From: Diplocarpon mali
Lineage: Eukaryota; Ascomycota; Leotiomycetes; Helotiales; Drepanopezizaceae
Assembly (NCBI GenBank): GCA_024741835.1
Contig: JAENRP010000087.1
Span: forward strand, 99,541-160,885
DNA: 61,345 bases
Reading direction: 5' to 3'
This document shows, one piece after another, positions 45,866-57,775 of the stretch. The notes under the pieces were generated by a model. That model was given only the letters and a program-made list of their open reading frames with translations. It ran no database searches and was not told the DNA's origin. The position numbers and the translations under genes were made by a program. How positions within the stretch are numbered: position 1 is the stretch's first letter; each line of letters opens with the position of its first letter.

Positions 45866-47280
45866 CTAAGCAGAATCCTTGTGTTTCCGCTTCTTCTTGG
45901 TGACCTCCTCAGCCTCCACAACGTCAGCAGCATCTTCCGCCTTCCGCTTCTTCCCCTTCTTTTCCTTTTTCGCTTTCTTCTCGGGGGCATCGTCTCCATC
46001 CTCCGCCTTGGGCTTCTTCCTCTCCGACTTCTCAATCTTAGCCTTCTTCTCCGCAATCTCTTCGTCTTCATCACTGCTTCTCCTCCGCCTTTTCTTGATT
46101 TTCTTCTCTGAAGCCTCAGCTTCCTCCTGCGCTTTGGTCCCAGCCGCAATCTCGGCCTGTAATGTAGCTTCCAATGCATTGAAGTCAACTTCGGGCTCGG
46201 CAGGTGGAGTGGCTTTCTTCGGTGGTGCAGAAGCTGCAGCCATCGAAGCAATGTGTGCTTGTTGGGCGGTTTCTCTGGTTGCTTTCCTAATTTCAGCAGC
46301 TTCCGCCTTCATCTGCTTCCGACTTTTCTTGAGGGGGTCTCTAGGGGCAGAGGCGTTAACTACACATGGTGTAGGCTCGACGTCGACAACGAAGTATGGA
46401 TTGGGCTCCACTTCTATCGCCTCCTTTCTCCGGCTCGGAATCGCCTCGTTCACCTCTGCCCCGACCTCGCTATCGCCATCCTCGGCAAGAGCGGCTTGTG
46501 AATGCTTGGAGCCGTCGAGGGGGACGAAGTCACTGTTTTGTGCCATAGCATCGTCCTCGCTATCGAAGTCGGAGCCGTCTGGCGCATCAGACATCTCGCT
46601 GTCCCCATCCCCTTTGACGTCCTCTGGGTTTCGGTCAAGCATGCCCTTTCCTACTGGATTGTAGCCTAGCTCGGCACCCCTCTTCTCGAGTTGTGGTGCC
46701 AAAGGCTCGAAGTTGGGTCCCAAGGCACCTAAACCCTTTTTGTCCCGCAGGTTTCTCGAAGGTAGCTGCGTTTCCCAATATTAGCCCGATCCCTGTTCTC
46801 TCGCGCACTGCTCGGAATACGAACAATTCCTCTCGCCGCCAACTTCGCACTCCTTAATACCTCCCTCGCTCTGTCCATCATCGCGCATAGAGCCCGCCAA
46901 TTGCCCCTCTCCCCCGTCTCCATCTCCAGCCTCTCCTTCTCAGGCATCAGCGCCATATCCGCCCTCGTGCTATTCATGATGCGATCCAGATTCTTGATGT
47001 GCGCCTCGATAACCTGCAAATGCTTCTTGAATAGTGCCGGCCATTTCGCATGCTGTGGGCTCTTCGTGAACGGCTTTGGGTGGCCCATTGGTAGCGGATA
47101 TGTCGCGGGTCCTGGCGGATTGGTATTAAGGGCGCTCTTCTTCTCGCGCGACGGGATCTTCTTTGATTTCTTCTGCGGCTGCGCTGGTTTCGGCATACCG
47201 GGGATCTTGGGCGCTTGGTTGAGCTTTTTGACGGCGAGCTTGGCCTCTCTGCGACCGGCTTTTCCCTTTCCTTTGCCCAT
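45866..47280 (-). CDS. Lysine-rich, probably nucleolar hypothetical protein
   Basis: Exon 1 is 47280-46825 and exon 2 is 46765-45866, joined across a 59-bp intron with a GGGCTAAT branch-like sequence and CGCAG acceptor; 451 aa. Without splicing the first frame stops at about 46729, and the second frame has no ATG before LPSRNLRDKKGLGALGPNFE, so the join is needed. The donor GTTCGT is weak; a nearby alternative is possible. The N-terminus is basic (MGKGKGKAGRREAKLAVKKL), the middle has Leu-rich helices (WPALFKKHLQVIEAHIKNLD), and the C-terminal third alternates acidic and KKKR-type basic tracts typical of nucleolar/ribosome-biogenesis proteins. No named family is recognised. Confidence 0.8.
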
Positions 47281-49360
47281 GGTTGCGGCTGAATGGTTTG
47301 GTGCATGCGCGGCCTTGAGAACCTGGGCTGGTGGGAAAAAGAATTCGAATGAGGGCCTTGGAGAATAAATTCTAAAGCTCGGTCCTAGCGCGAGGCTGAG
47401 AGCTTTTTTCTAGCGGGGGAGACTGGCTGACTGCAGATGCTAGTGGCTGTTATGAGATCTCGCTTATTCTCCTGGACATGACTTTGTCTCTGTACCTGTT
47501 CACAGTTCATTCAGACCAACCCACCGTCATCTTTGTAATTCTCGTACAATTGGTGGATTGTAGCAGACTCGCCGATGATCTCTATTCTCTCACTAGTCGA
47601 CCACAATAAACAATAAGCTCCCCCGAGAATATTTCAACAATTTCGCCAACATCTTAACCTGAAGCTAGGAAGTCTGTTCAGTGTCCCTGAGCTCCGTATA
47701 AGTTCATCTGGGAAATATCCCGTATCCTAGCTATCTTTTGAAATATACGACAAATTCTACGCCCACCTCGAGAGTCGCTGGGGCAATTCTGACGGCAAAC
47801 ACGACAATAGCTCCACAAACTCAGAGAGCTTAGCATCGATTTCACCAAATGCATCCTTGTTGCCTGCTGAGCTTCCCGAATTGAGGACCGGCCTTCCTGC
47901 TGGAATTGCGGCCACCTGCGGAGTTTATTGCTCACTTGAACTGTTTTCCATCTCAAATCTACCGCTCTCACTATGTGTCCCGTGCTATACTGGATCCTTT
48001 TGAAGGCCTGATCATTACGGCCCGACGGCCCTTACTGCCTTATCTTATTCCTCATTCTCATTGCATAGTGCACTTCACTCCCCGCACGCCTTTCTCTGGG
48101 TTTTGATCGTAGTCCCAGAGAATGCTCCCATCCGCGATGCAAGCCTGGAGCCTTCTGCTCACGGATACATATCGAGTTTGCGTCTACAGTCGTGCGGGGC
48201 TTCCGGTCACCAGAAACACACTTCGAAATTAGAAAATTGTACGATAGCATATCTCGAAGGTCTTCTTACTTTGGGTGGTGCTACTTGGGAAAGTTTGTGC
48301 CTTCTTTTCTAGCGTCGTAGTAGACCCCTATAAAGTCGTTTGAGGTGTTTGGATTACCACCAAACCCCAATTTTCGCTAGAAAATTCTTACCACTAAGAA
48401 ATCCTATTTATTTCAAATGCCTTGAGATCCGCAATAAGCAAAGCCGTGTGAGATAATGGTATCAGAAACTGTCGACGAAGCAAGGGAACAAGACTGGGAT
48501 TCGGGATGTGAATACAGCTACGTATGGCTCCGTTCTCATTCCATGGCTTCCATTTTAATTCAGTTTTGCCGCGCTAACGCTGGAATATTTAAGTCTTTCT
48601 CGACTACTTGGGGAGGCCTTTATGTGTTTTTAGAGCTCGCGTACGTGGCAAGCTCTTCGACTGATTTCTAGGAATTAATGAGGCCCGAAAGAATCCAGTG
48701 GTAGTATAAAATAGGGCATGATTCAAATTTTTTAATTTCAATATGTAGTTTAAAATATCCCAAGGTTATTTTTCATATTTGCAAATATTAGTGAAACAGC
48801 ATTGCGCCTCAAATCTCGCCTATTCTAACGAAAGTAAACAAGCACACTGTGGCTCTTCAACGAATACACTTGTAAGGTAAGCAACAGATGTAAAACAGTT
48901 CTTGCCATAGTAGCAAAATAAAAAAAGAATAGTTCCTCCCCAAAGGAAAACCAAGAAAAAAGTTCCGAATTCTTGAATGCTTTTCATGAAATGCTGCTGA
49001 CCTGAAGTCTGTATCAAAAACACCCTTGGCCAAGAAGTCATAACAACTCTATCTGTTACAGTGCTATCGTACCCTTCTGTGTTAGAATAGAGAAATTGCT
49101 TTAACCCATCTCTTCTACCGATTGGGCAGTAGCGGGGTGGTTGCTTGCCGTCACGATATCTTGGCCACCGGCCGTGGCTTGAGTGTATACAGTTTTTTAC
49201 CTTATCCTTGTCCGTTGCTGTGCAGTGATTATCGAGTGAGATACTTTTAAGAGTAAACAAAACAAACTGCAACTAGATCTGTACCTGTCAGAGAAAGTGT
49301 TTCATGCGCAGAATGCGCCAAGAACTTACATCTGTTTTAGAAAAGATCACCACCTAATAC
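47281..49360. other. Gene-poor transition into the transposon block
   Basis: No supported gene. GC falls steadily to the right. An open frame of 150 codons at 48820-49272 (minus) has a hydrophobic stretch (FGTFFLVFLWGGTILFLFCY), but no family, start context or neighbours support it; I leave it as an orphan ORF. Confidence 0.45.
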
Positions 49361-49494
49361 TGTTAGAAATATACAAGGTACGGAGATTACCGCATGGAAC
49401 GGAGGCTAAGGCTTGGTAAGCCTACGTAAGCCTACCTTGTATATATACTACTTTAGCTCTTTAGAACTAGAATCTACACCTTTCGATTCTATTA
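49361..49494 (+). mobile_element. 5' LTR of Copia element A
   Basis: Begins TGTTAGAAATATACAAGG and ends about ATTCTATTA, aligning with the solo LTR at 38655-38777. It differs by an internal 10-bp duplication (GTAAGCCTAC) and RIP-type changes, including the loss of the terminal CA. The 3' LTR of element A was not found in the window. Confidence 0.8.
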
Positions 49495-49667
49495 TAATAG
49501 CAATTCCTAGAATCGATTAACTCAATCAATCTCTTCAATTTTGAACCTGCTTCTTAGTAAAACACAATTATACAATACCTCTTTATATACCCTTATATAT
49601 ATATACCTTCTTCCCCCTTTTACCCCTATTTTTCACCCCTTTTTTCAATAACCCTAACTTAATAAAA

Positions 49668-50055
49668 ATGACTAAGAAGACTACTAAGAACGACGCTAAG
49701 ATTAAGCTCAATTAGTCCAACTATTAGGAATAGGAACCAGCTACTATTCAAAACTTGGCTATAAATGGCTATCTCTAATAGGCCATCGGCCCTATTCCTC
49801 TGAAATCTGCTAAATCTAAAGGTAAATAGGAGAAGAAGAACTAGGAGGCTATAGCTACTATAGCTAAAGGCCTTACCCTTAGCCTTAATAGAAAGTATCG
49901 CACTTAAATTATAGTCGACAATGCTTATGCTCTTTAGAACGCTTTTAAAGTAAGAGAGAGCAAACTTGTTAAGAACTCTAAGACTTATATGAACTTAATT
50001 AAATAGTTTAATAAGGCTAAGTATATTCCTTACTCTAAGTCGTTTAATAACTATA
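49668..50055 (+). pseudogene. Element A gag, N-terminal part, interrupted
   Basis: An AAAAATG start opens a gag-like frame (MTKKTTKNDAKIKL) with TAG or TAA wherever Gln is expected and no frameshift. It continues to SFNNY, where element B is inserted. Copia Gag forms the retrotransposon capsid-like particle. The continuation of A resumes at 57269 after the target duplication. Confidence 0.7.
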
Positions 50056-50227
50056 TGTTGCGCCATAAGGAGCCTCAGGCACTGAGGCATCTGAGGACTG
50101 GCTTATGTAATGTACCCCTAAAGTGGCTATAGAGCACTTCTATAAAGGGAGCTTAGATATACAGTTAGAGTAGAATTTTATAAGCTTCTACTACTATTAA
50201 GAATCTACCTCTAAATATAGTACGATA
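50056..50227 (+). mobile_element. 5' LTR of element B
   Basis: 172 bp, equal in length to the right LTR. The two copies differ at scattered positions, nearly all transitions, as expected from RIP after insertion. Confidence 0.95.
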
Positions 50228-50429
50228 GTTATTAGCACTATTCGCGACTCTTAAGAGCAAATGATCAAAAATCTACTATATTTAGAGACTTCTTAAAGAG
50301 GTTTTACTACTATTTTTCATCTATTCTCTCTCACTTATACGTATTATACAACCTGACTCAACGTTCCAATGCTCTTAGCTAACTAATACCATACTTCCTA
50401 CTATCCTAGTTAATATAAGTGAATACTAG

Positions 50430-53400
50430 TAAAAAGAAGCTTAAGAGCTTAGCTCTAGTAGAGTTATGCTCTAGGATAGGAAGTCATAGCGCATTTGGTA
50501 CGCTAAGCTAGAGTTTTAGACTGAATTTCTATACCTTTAAAAGTATATAGAAAAGCTAAGACAGGTTAATAACCTTAAACTATATGCTATAGAGATAGGA
50601 AACTAAGCTCTGCTTTATAAGAATAAAGCTCTATATCTGCTAGATCTAGAAATAGAACTACCGCAGCTTGAAAAAATTATAAAAGGATAGGACTAGAGAG
50701 TATTGCAAAGCTATCATAAGTTGTACTAATAGTAGGAAGCTACCGATTAACAAACGCTAGCTCTACTACTACCTGCGAAGACAATAGCTAAAGATGTAGA
50801 GCTAGAGTATAAAATAGCAATAATATAATACAATCTTATAGTAGAAATGTAGAAAAGGAATAGGAGCTCTTATACTTAGTTATACCGCTAGATTACTAAG
50901 ATAGTATACCCTATATTGCTTTGAGCAGTGCAATATAACTATAAGGAAGCAGGGAAACTATCAATTTAATAGATCGTAGAGCACTTGCGTAAGGAACTAG
51001 CCCCCTTTAAGGTTAGTATAATAGAGTTAATTTAAGAAGACTATAATAATAAGCTCTTTAAAATAAGGAGCAGTAAAGTAGAACCGAAGACCTGGCTTGC
51101 TAGCTTTAGGGAGATCTACTAGGAAGCATAAATGTATAGAATCCCAGAGGTTTAAGGCTCTTTTATAATTATAAAGTTTCTATAGTCGGTTTACTACTAG
51201 GCTCTTACTTAGTCCTAGCAGACTTAGGCAGAGCTTATTAAAGATAATAAGCTAGGTCTAAAGTATAGAAAAGATATAGTCTATTATATCAATTAGTTCT
51301 TAAGCTTAATAGAGCGAAGCCTCGCAAGCTCCTTATTAAAGGCAACCCTTAGAGTATACGCCTCGCTTAAAAGAGTAGGCGATTATATTAATCTAAGAGC
51401 ACTAAGTAAAGGCAAGGTAAAAAAGACTCTTAAGGGGAGCATTAAAAAGTGCCCTTGCCCTTAGGTTAAAAATCACTTTTAGATCTTAAAGGAGTATAAT
51501 AGGCTGAAATACGCCTTAACTAGCGCTAAGGAAGGTACGCTTTAAAACCTTCTTAGTTATAATAAAGTTAAAAGAATATATGAAAACCTTGCTTCCTTAG
51601 AATAGAGAGAGCTTTGAGCTAAGCTCTCTTATATTAAATAAGCTCTTATAGATCAATTTAAGAAAAGAATATCTATTAAAGCTTTAAAGAGCGGCAAATC
51701 TAAAATTATTACCGCTCTCTTAGATCTAACTCTCTTTAAAGACTTTACCCTAGGAATATACTCCACCCTTAGAGCTCCCTATACTCTCTCGAATACAACC
51801 CTACTCGATAACTGCGCTATAATATACCTTATTAATTAAAAGGAGCTTTTAGTTCTTAGATTATTGAAAATCGTATATCCCTAGGACTATATAAAGGTAG
51901 GGAGCTTGAGTCTGCTAATAAGAGGGAGGGGTATACGTTTGATAAAAGGGGTTTTTGCCGATAGAAGAGACTTAGAGCTTAGGAATATAGCGCTTATAGA
52001 TAGGTTTAATATTAATATTATCTTAGAGCCTCTTTTAAAGAAGGCTAGGATATAGTATATAGGCTTAGATGCGACGCTTTAAAGGGGTATAGTAGATAAT
52101 AATGTAGTTATAAAGTAGCTAGAGCGTAGGTCGAATATTATAGTATTTGAATATAAGCCTATCAACTTTTATAATGCTCCTAACTCGCTATGCTATACTT
52201 AACTAACCTGCCTAGCCTTCCCTACTTTATAATAGCGTTTGCGAAGCTAATATAAATCCTTAAGGAGCAGCGTATTCCTAAGAGCTAGGAATGATTCGGC
52301 GGATATTTAATACCTTCGATTAAGCTATCTAAGAGCTAAGGCACTTAAGAAGCTTATATTAAATGCAAAGGGGGTGAAGATTAAAGGGAAGCTATAAATT
52401 AATTATAAAGCTTGCGCTTAGGCAAAAGCTAAGTAAAAGCCTTTTAAGAGAGAGTTAGATTTCAAGGCTTTAAGACTGTTCTTTAAGTGCTCTTAGGACT
52501 TATTTGACTATAGTATATTAAGCCTCTCCTTAGAAAGCTGGCTTCTCTTAATTAAGGATGAATTTAGTAGGAAGTTATTTAGATATACTCTACTCTATAA
52601 GTCCCTAACGCTAGTTTTAAAAGCTCTTTAATCTTTTAAAGTATAGGTAAAGCGCTATTACTGCCTTTCCTTATATATTCTAAGGAGCGATAACGATACC
52701 TTAGTATTCCTTTTATAAGGAGTATCGAAATATAGAAAGTAGTGCGAAGCTAAAGGCATAGAGGTAGAAGTTACTCCATCCTATACTTATAAACTAAATA
52801 GAGCTTTCGAAAGAGCAGGAGTAGAAATCATTAAAAAGGCACTTATTATACTAATCTTTACTAACCTCTTAAAGCACCTATAGCCTAAAGCCGTATTAGC
52901 TGCAATATACCTTTATAATATCGGCCTATTAAAGCGTAAGGGATAGAAGAGTCCAAATAAGGTGCTTTAGCTTTAGTTTAAATAATACTTTAAGTAGTAT
53001 AATCCGCAGATTACTATAAAGCTTACTACCGACTTAAGACTAGAATAAGAGGGTATAAAAGCGTATAAAGCGCGCGCGTACCTATTAATAAAGGAGAGGA
53101 AAGCTCTAAAGAATAAAAGAGCTTTTAAAACCATACTACAAAGGCATATTAGATACTTAGTTAGTTACTGCGCTATTAATATATATAGGATTTAGGTGCC
53201 TAAGCTTTAAAAGGTTATAATCTCCTAAAACGTTAAGTTCAATAAGTCCAAATTCTATTTTAAAGAGTATGAAAAGGTGGCTGGCCACCTACTCTTAATA
53301 ATTAAGGAGATTATACAAATGATTAAAGAGGAAGAGGAGGAAGCTTAAGACGCTAAGTTAATTATTAAAAATATAAAAGGAGCTTTGGATAAGCAATCTA

Positions 53401-55796
53401 TAGATAACCTAATAAGGGGTAAGCCTATTAATCTTTTACTAATAGAAGCTCTAAGCTTAGATCTATCAAGGGCTGTCGTCCCCTATAAGGCTACTTATAG
53501 CGTTTCTACCCTAGCTATTTAAGAGCAGCTGCCTAATAGCAAAGGGTTAGACGCTTTAAGACAACTATTAATAGTTAGAAGGAGCGTCGAAAGCGATATT
53601 ATAAATGCCAGTTCTACTAAGGAGCGTAATACCAGGCCTCTAATTGCTATATAGACTAGGCAATCGCAAGGGTAGGAGCAGGCCCCTTAATTACTAGAAG
53701 CTCTACTATAGGCAATTAGTAAAGAAGCACGCCAGCTCTTATTAGAAGCACCGATCGATCAAGAGCTATACTAGGATATAGAAGCTCTTAAGGGTAATAC
53801 CGAAAGAGGAAGCTTTTTAAAACTGATAAAAGCTTAGCCTAAAGTACTTAATATAAGGGCCTTCCGAAAATGTAAGAAGCCTAATAAGGAGTAGGAAATG
53901 GTACTTATACTGCTCCGTAAGTTAAAAAGGAGAAGAGGGAGCGGGAATGCCATATATATAATATACATTAAGGATCTCCTACTAGCCTTTAAAGAACTTG
54001 AAATATATTAGTTAAAGTAGGTAAATAGCTTTATATCGACTTTCTAACTAAGTTAAGAGCCTACGAGAACTAATAGAGAAGAGTATAAAGCAGTATACTA
54101 CGTTATTGCTATAGCGACTTAATCTAAAAGCTCTAGAGGAAACTCTACCCTTCTAATTCCACCTTAAGATAAGCTTCCTAAAGCGCTAACTTATTAGAAG
54201 GAGCTTGCAAATCACCCTTTCGGAGAGCAATTTAAAGAGGGAGCTAGAACTGAGATTAGGAACTTAAAAGCGCGCAATTGCTAAAGAGTGATCGATAGGA
54301 GCAAGGCTACTATAAGGCCTATACTACTAAAGTAGGTCTTTAACTATAAGCTAAACTTCTCTAAGGAGATTGGCCGCTTTAGGTCAAGAATAGTAGTAAG
54401 GGGAGATCTTTAGGAGGAAGCTTCTATTTTCTCTACTTATACTACGACGCTTATATTAAGATCTTTTAAGGTTATAATAGTAATAGCTGTTAAATTCGAT
54501 ATAAAGCTCTGATAGTTCGATATTATTAACGCCTTTATAAATGCTAAAAGAGACCTTTAAAGCGCGCCAGTTGTTTGCTTCTTATTAGACGGTTAAAAGC
54601 AGAAAGATAAGGTAGTAGAGCTCGATCGAGCCTTATACGGCCTTTAAGACTCCCTAGCGCTTTAGTACAGGGATTTCACTAGTACTCTAAAGTCTTTGAA
54701 GCTTACCCCTCTTAGTAAGGAGCCTTATATATTCGTTAATAAGGATAAGACTGTATTTATAGCCTTCTATATTAATAATATATAAGTAATATACTACTCC
54801 TCTTATATAGAAGAAGCTTAGAAGACTATAGAAGGACTATATAAAGCATACGAATTAATAGCTATAGGAGATATTAAGTAGTTCTTAAGGGTAAGAGTCT
54901 CTTGAGATAAGAAGTAGGGTATAATTACTCTGCTCTATAACGCTTATATTAAGAAGATAGCAAAGAGGTTCGGCCTTAATATAAGGCGTTTCCTTAATAC
55001 GCCGCTCCCCTACTTCGAACTTAAAAAGAACTACGAAATAGCTCCCTACTTAAGAATTAAGGAGTTCTAGGAAAAAGTAGGCTTTGCCTTATATATAGCT
55101 ATTATACTACGCTTAAATATAGCTTTTACAATCGCCTAGCTATCTTATTTCTATATAAACCTAAGCTCTAAATACCTTAAAGCTATTAATTAGATAATTT
55201 GCTACCTTTTTAATATATACTTCCTAAGAATCACTTATAGTCGATTTAGTAGATTAAATAACCTAATAGTATTGTCAGATGCTTCCTTTATAAATAATCC
55301 AGAGATAAGGCGCTCCTCTTATAGTTTTATTATATTCTTATTTAAAGGAGCAATCATTTGGAAAGCCTTAAAGCAACCGATAGTTACTACTTCTACTATA
55401 GAGGCTAAGCTCCTAGGAGTAGCGCATATAGCAAAGGAGATAATAGCTTTAAAAAGGTTCTTTAAGGAAATAGAGCTTAAGGTAGAAGCTCTATAGTCTA
55501 TATTTTATAATAATTAATAGATAATACGGCTTATTATAAGAGACTCTCAAAGGATTTCTATAAAGCTCCGATATATTAATATATATAATATATAGCTACG
55601 ATAAGAGCACTAAAAAGGGAGCTTTTAAGTGGCCTATCTCCCTACTAAGGATATATATACAGATGGCCTTACTAAAAACCTTCCTTAATAAAAGTTCAAG
55701 AGCTTTATTAAGCTTTTGAACCTCTAAGACGCAAGAGGTCTAGTCGAGAAGCTAGCATTTTAAATGCTTTATAATCCTTTCATATCTCCTTTGTAA
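50430..55796 (+). pseudogene. Element B gag-pol polyprotein, RIP-inactivated
   Basis: One reading can be followed for about 5.3 kb. Gag is about 50430-51560, with a CPCPxVKNHF Cys/His patch near 51451. A protease-like LLDNCA lies near 51801 (active site normally D-S/T-G, here degenerate). The integrase core has Asp near 52554 (KDEFSRK), Asp near 52684 (LRSDND) and Glu near 52816 (FERAGVEI). RT is about 54180-54950, with FDIINAFINA near 54520 and a degraded YxDD (YINN) near 54773. RNase H is about 55200-55700; 55272-55496 is the longest surviving open piece (SDASFINNPEIRRSSYSF, IIWKALKQP). Stops are TAG/TAA at Gln positions and TGA/TAG at Trp positions, with few or no frameshifts. Confidence 0.9.
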
Positions 55797-55869
55797 ATAG
55801 CGAGTTGGAAGGAAGCGTAAGATAGGGTTCAATTTTCCTTATACTAATATATAAGGAGGCTTAAAACCA

Positions 55870-57080
55870 ACTCCCTTAGATAATCAGAACCTTTAATAGC
55901 TTTGCGAACAATATAAGGGCGCGTTCCTATTAAGAAGCAACCGACTCCTTTGGTAGTATAGCCCTAGGAGCCGCCTAGGGAGCAACGCTGGAAACAACCA
56001 TAGGTATACTACGAGCTACCGCAGGGGCAGGAGCCTTAAAAGCCTCTGCGAGGCGGGCGGCGAGGCTAAGAGGTGCCATAATCGGCGGCGGTAGGAGCTC
56101 TTGACCAACTGGTTCTAAGAAGCTATTAGCTATAGTATAAGAAAGCTTATAATTAACGTACCCTTTAATAATACCACCTCCTCTATCTCTCTTTAGCGCG
56201 CTTTCCGAAGCTCCTCTTTTACCTTCCTCTTAGTAGTAGTAAAGCCTTGAACTGCTTATTAGTAGCAAATCACTTAGAGGGAGCTTGAGAACGTATTGCA
56301 GCGTTACTATCGTTCTCCTTTAATAAGAATATATAATCTTCTTACACTTTTAAGGCACTAATAGGAAGCTCTTAATACGCGTGGCCTCCTTTCGCATAAC
56401 AAAAGCAGCGTACTTCTACTATACTATTAAAGCATATGCCAGCCGACTTTCCAGCTAAGAAGCTTCGAACGCACCCTTTATATAGTATATTCCTTATTAG
56501 CCCCTGCTCTGGCTTGCGGTAAGAGGAGGGAGCTGCAGAGGGGACCGCCGGTATTCTAGGAACTATAGCCTAAGGGGTGGCAGGGAGGGGAAGAGGCGCG
56601 CTCCCTCTTAGGGGTATTACTACATCGAACGTCTTAGGCGCATTATTATCCTTTTGCTATCTGCCGCGCTAAGAAGCTCTAAGCTATATTCGGGTATAAC
56701 GATTTTGCTATAAGTCTATTAGCAGGAGTAAGGGAGTATAATTAGGAAGCGTATAATAGTAGCCCTAGTAGGGCGCTCCTTAGAGTTATTATTGCTATTC
56801 TCTATTTTAAAGTAATTATTTAAAGAAGTATAAAGAAGGAAAGCTTTATAAGGAAAAACGCGTACTTTTATAAGCGCACTACCTTTATTAACTTTCCTTT
56901 ATTACCTGATTTAGCTTCTATTCTATAAAGGAAGCACTTAGAACCGCGCTTCCTCTTTCATTTATTATAGCTTTATTAAGCAATTTTCTTTATTTTAAAA
57001 GCTAAGGAGCATAATAAAGGAGTCTTATATACTAGATCTGGCGCTAGTTATAGCTAAGCCTAGCTAGGAGCTGCTTCTTA
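55870..57080 (-). pseudogene. Antisense coding-like region inside element B, Cys/His motif
   Basis: Between the pol stop (55794-55796) and the 3' LTR, the minus strand carries a frame that reads as protein once TAG/TAA are taken as former Gln. A Gln/Tyr-rich part (about 56800-56640) is followed by Asn/Pro-rich DNNAPKTFDVVIPLRG and a Pro-rich stretch, then VEVRCFCYAKGGHAY near 56400, and basic Gln/Arg-rich sequence. The Cys/His cluster resembles a retroviral zinc knuckle, but spacing is C-X-C-X5-H, not the canonical CX2CX4HX4C. GC is higher here than in flanking pol. It could be an extra antisense ORF of the element or a fragment of another transposon. Confidence 0.45.
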
Positions 57081-57091
57081 CCTAGGGGGTA

Positions 57092-57263
57092 TATTGCGCT
57101 ATAAGGAGCCTTAGGCATTAAGGCATCTGAGGACTAGCTTATATAATATACCCCTAAAGTGGCTACAGAGCACTTCTATAAAGGGAGCTCAGATATATAG
57201 TTAGAGTAGAATTTTACAAGCTTCTGCCACTACTGAGAATCCACCTCTAAATACAGTACGATA
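57092..57263 (+). mobile_element. 3' LTR of element B
   Basis: 172 bp, starting TATTGCGCTATAAGG and ending CGATA, followed by CTATA (target duplication). Confidence 0.95.
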
Positions 57264-57268
57264 CTATA

Positions 57269-57600
57269 TCCTATGATTTTATTAAGCTTAAGTGAGTCGG
57301 CGCAGTAGGTATAGGAAACTTCTAGAGGTCGATGGTCGATATATTAGTAAGAGTTAAGGAAGGAAGGTTACCCCTTTCTTACCTATAGCTATATATATGT
57401 TAATATCCTACTAATTAAGTAGTAGGGTTATATAATAATATATTAGAGTAATAGCTGTATTACTTATCTTAATACCCTTACTTAGACCTTACTCCGATTG
57501 ACCTGCAGTTAGGAAAATAACAACTATCCTTTTACGTTAATTTAACTCTTAAGTATCTCTCTAAATTAAAAATAATCAATTAATAGTAACCTCTATTAAA
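57269..57600 (+). mobile_element. Element A, continuation right of the B insertion
   Basis: Sequence resumes after the CTATA duplication where A was interrupted. The junction restores a gag-like reading with further RIP-type stops for a short distance, then becomes unreadable. Its right boundary with element C is not visible. Confidence 0.5.
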
Positions 57601-57609
57601 ATCACTAAT

Positions 57610-57775
57610 CCTACTTATAGGGTAGGATTAGGAGTCAAATTTCCAAAAGCGTTCCTTTATAAGACTATATAACTTAATTCGCAGTCTAGGCCTAGGAGTT
57701 GATTTAAAAAAAACTTTATTCTATAAGACTATATAACCTAACTCGCAGGATAGGCCTAGGAGTTATCCTTAAGCC
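57610..57775. repeat. Tandem units downstream of element C pol
   Basis: Units containing CTATAAGACTATATAAC and CGCAG..TAGGCCTAGGAGTT are repeated about 60 bp apart, with a partial third copy near 57620. The AGGCCTAGGAGTT core matches the minisatellite core at 60870-61260. Confidence 0.7.

Larger units (their letters stand above)
50056..57263 (+). mobile_element. Complete Copia retrotransposon B, nested in element A
   Basis: It is 7208 bp, with two 172-bp LTRs in direct orientation (50056-50227 and 57092-57263) and a 5-bp target duplication CTATA at 50051-50055 and 57264-57268. LTRs start TGTTGCGCC (RIPed to TATTGCGCT on the right) and end CGATA. A purine tract CTAGGGGG lies just left of the 3' LTR. 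Internal order is gag, protease, integrase, RT, RNase H, which is Copia order (Ty1/Copia, Pseudoviridae). Every domain is riddled with stops; the element cannot be autonomous. An opposite-strand coding-like region lies between pol and the 3' LTR. Confidence 0.95.

Noticed and set aside
48440..48475. AATGGTATCAGAA resembling a Copia primer-binding site
   Set aside because: No LTR ends or internal element sequence adjacent; a short chance match is likelier.
48820..49272. 150-codon minus ORF near the transposon block
   Set aside because: No family, no neighbours, atypical composition; kept only as an orphan note.
50430..55796. Recoding of TAG as Gln in element B
   Set aside because: TAA and TGA stops also occur at Gln and Trp positions, YxDD and protease motifs are damaged, and CpA-to-TpA change on both strands explains the pattern as RIP.
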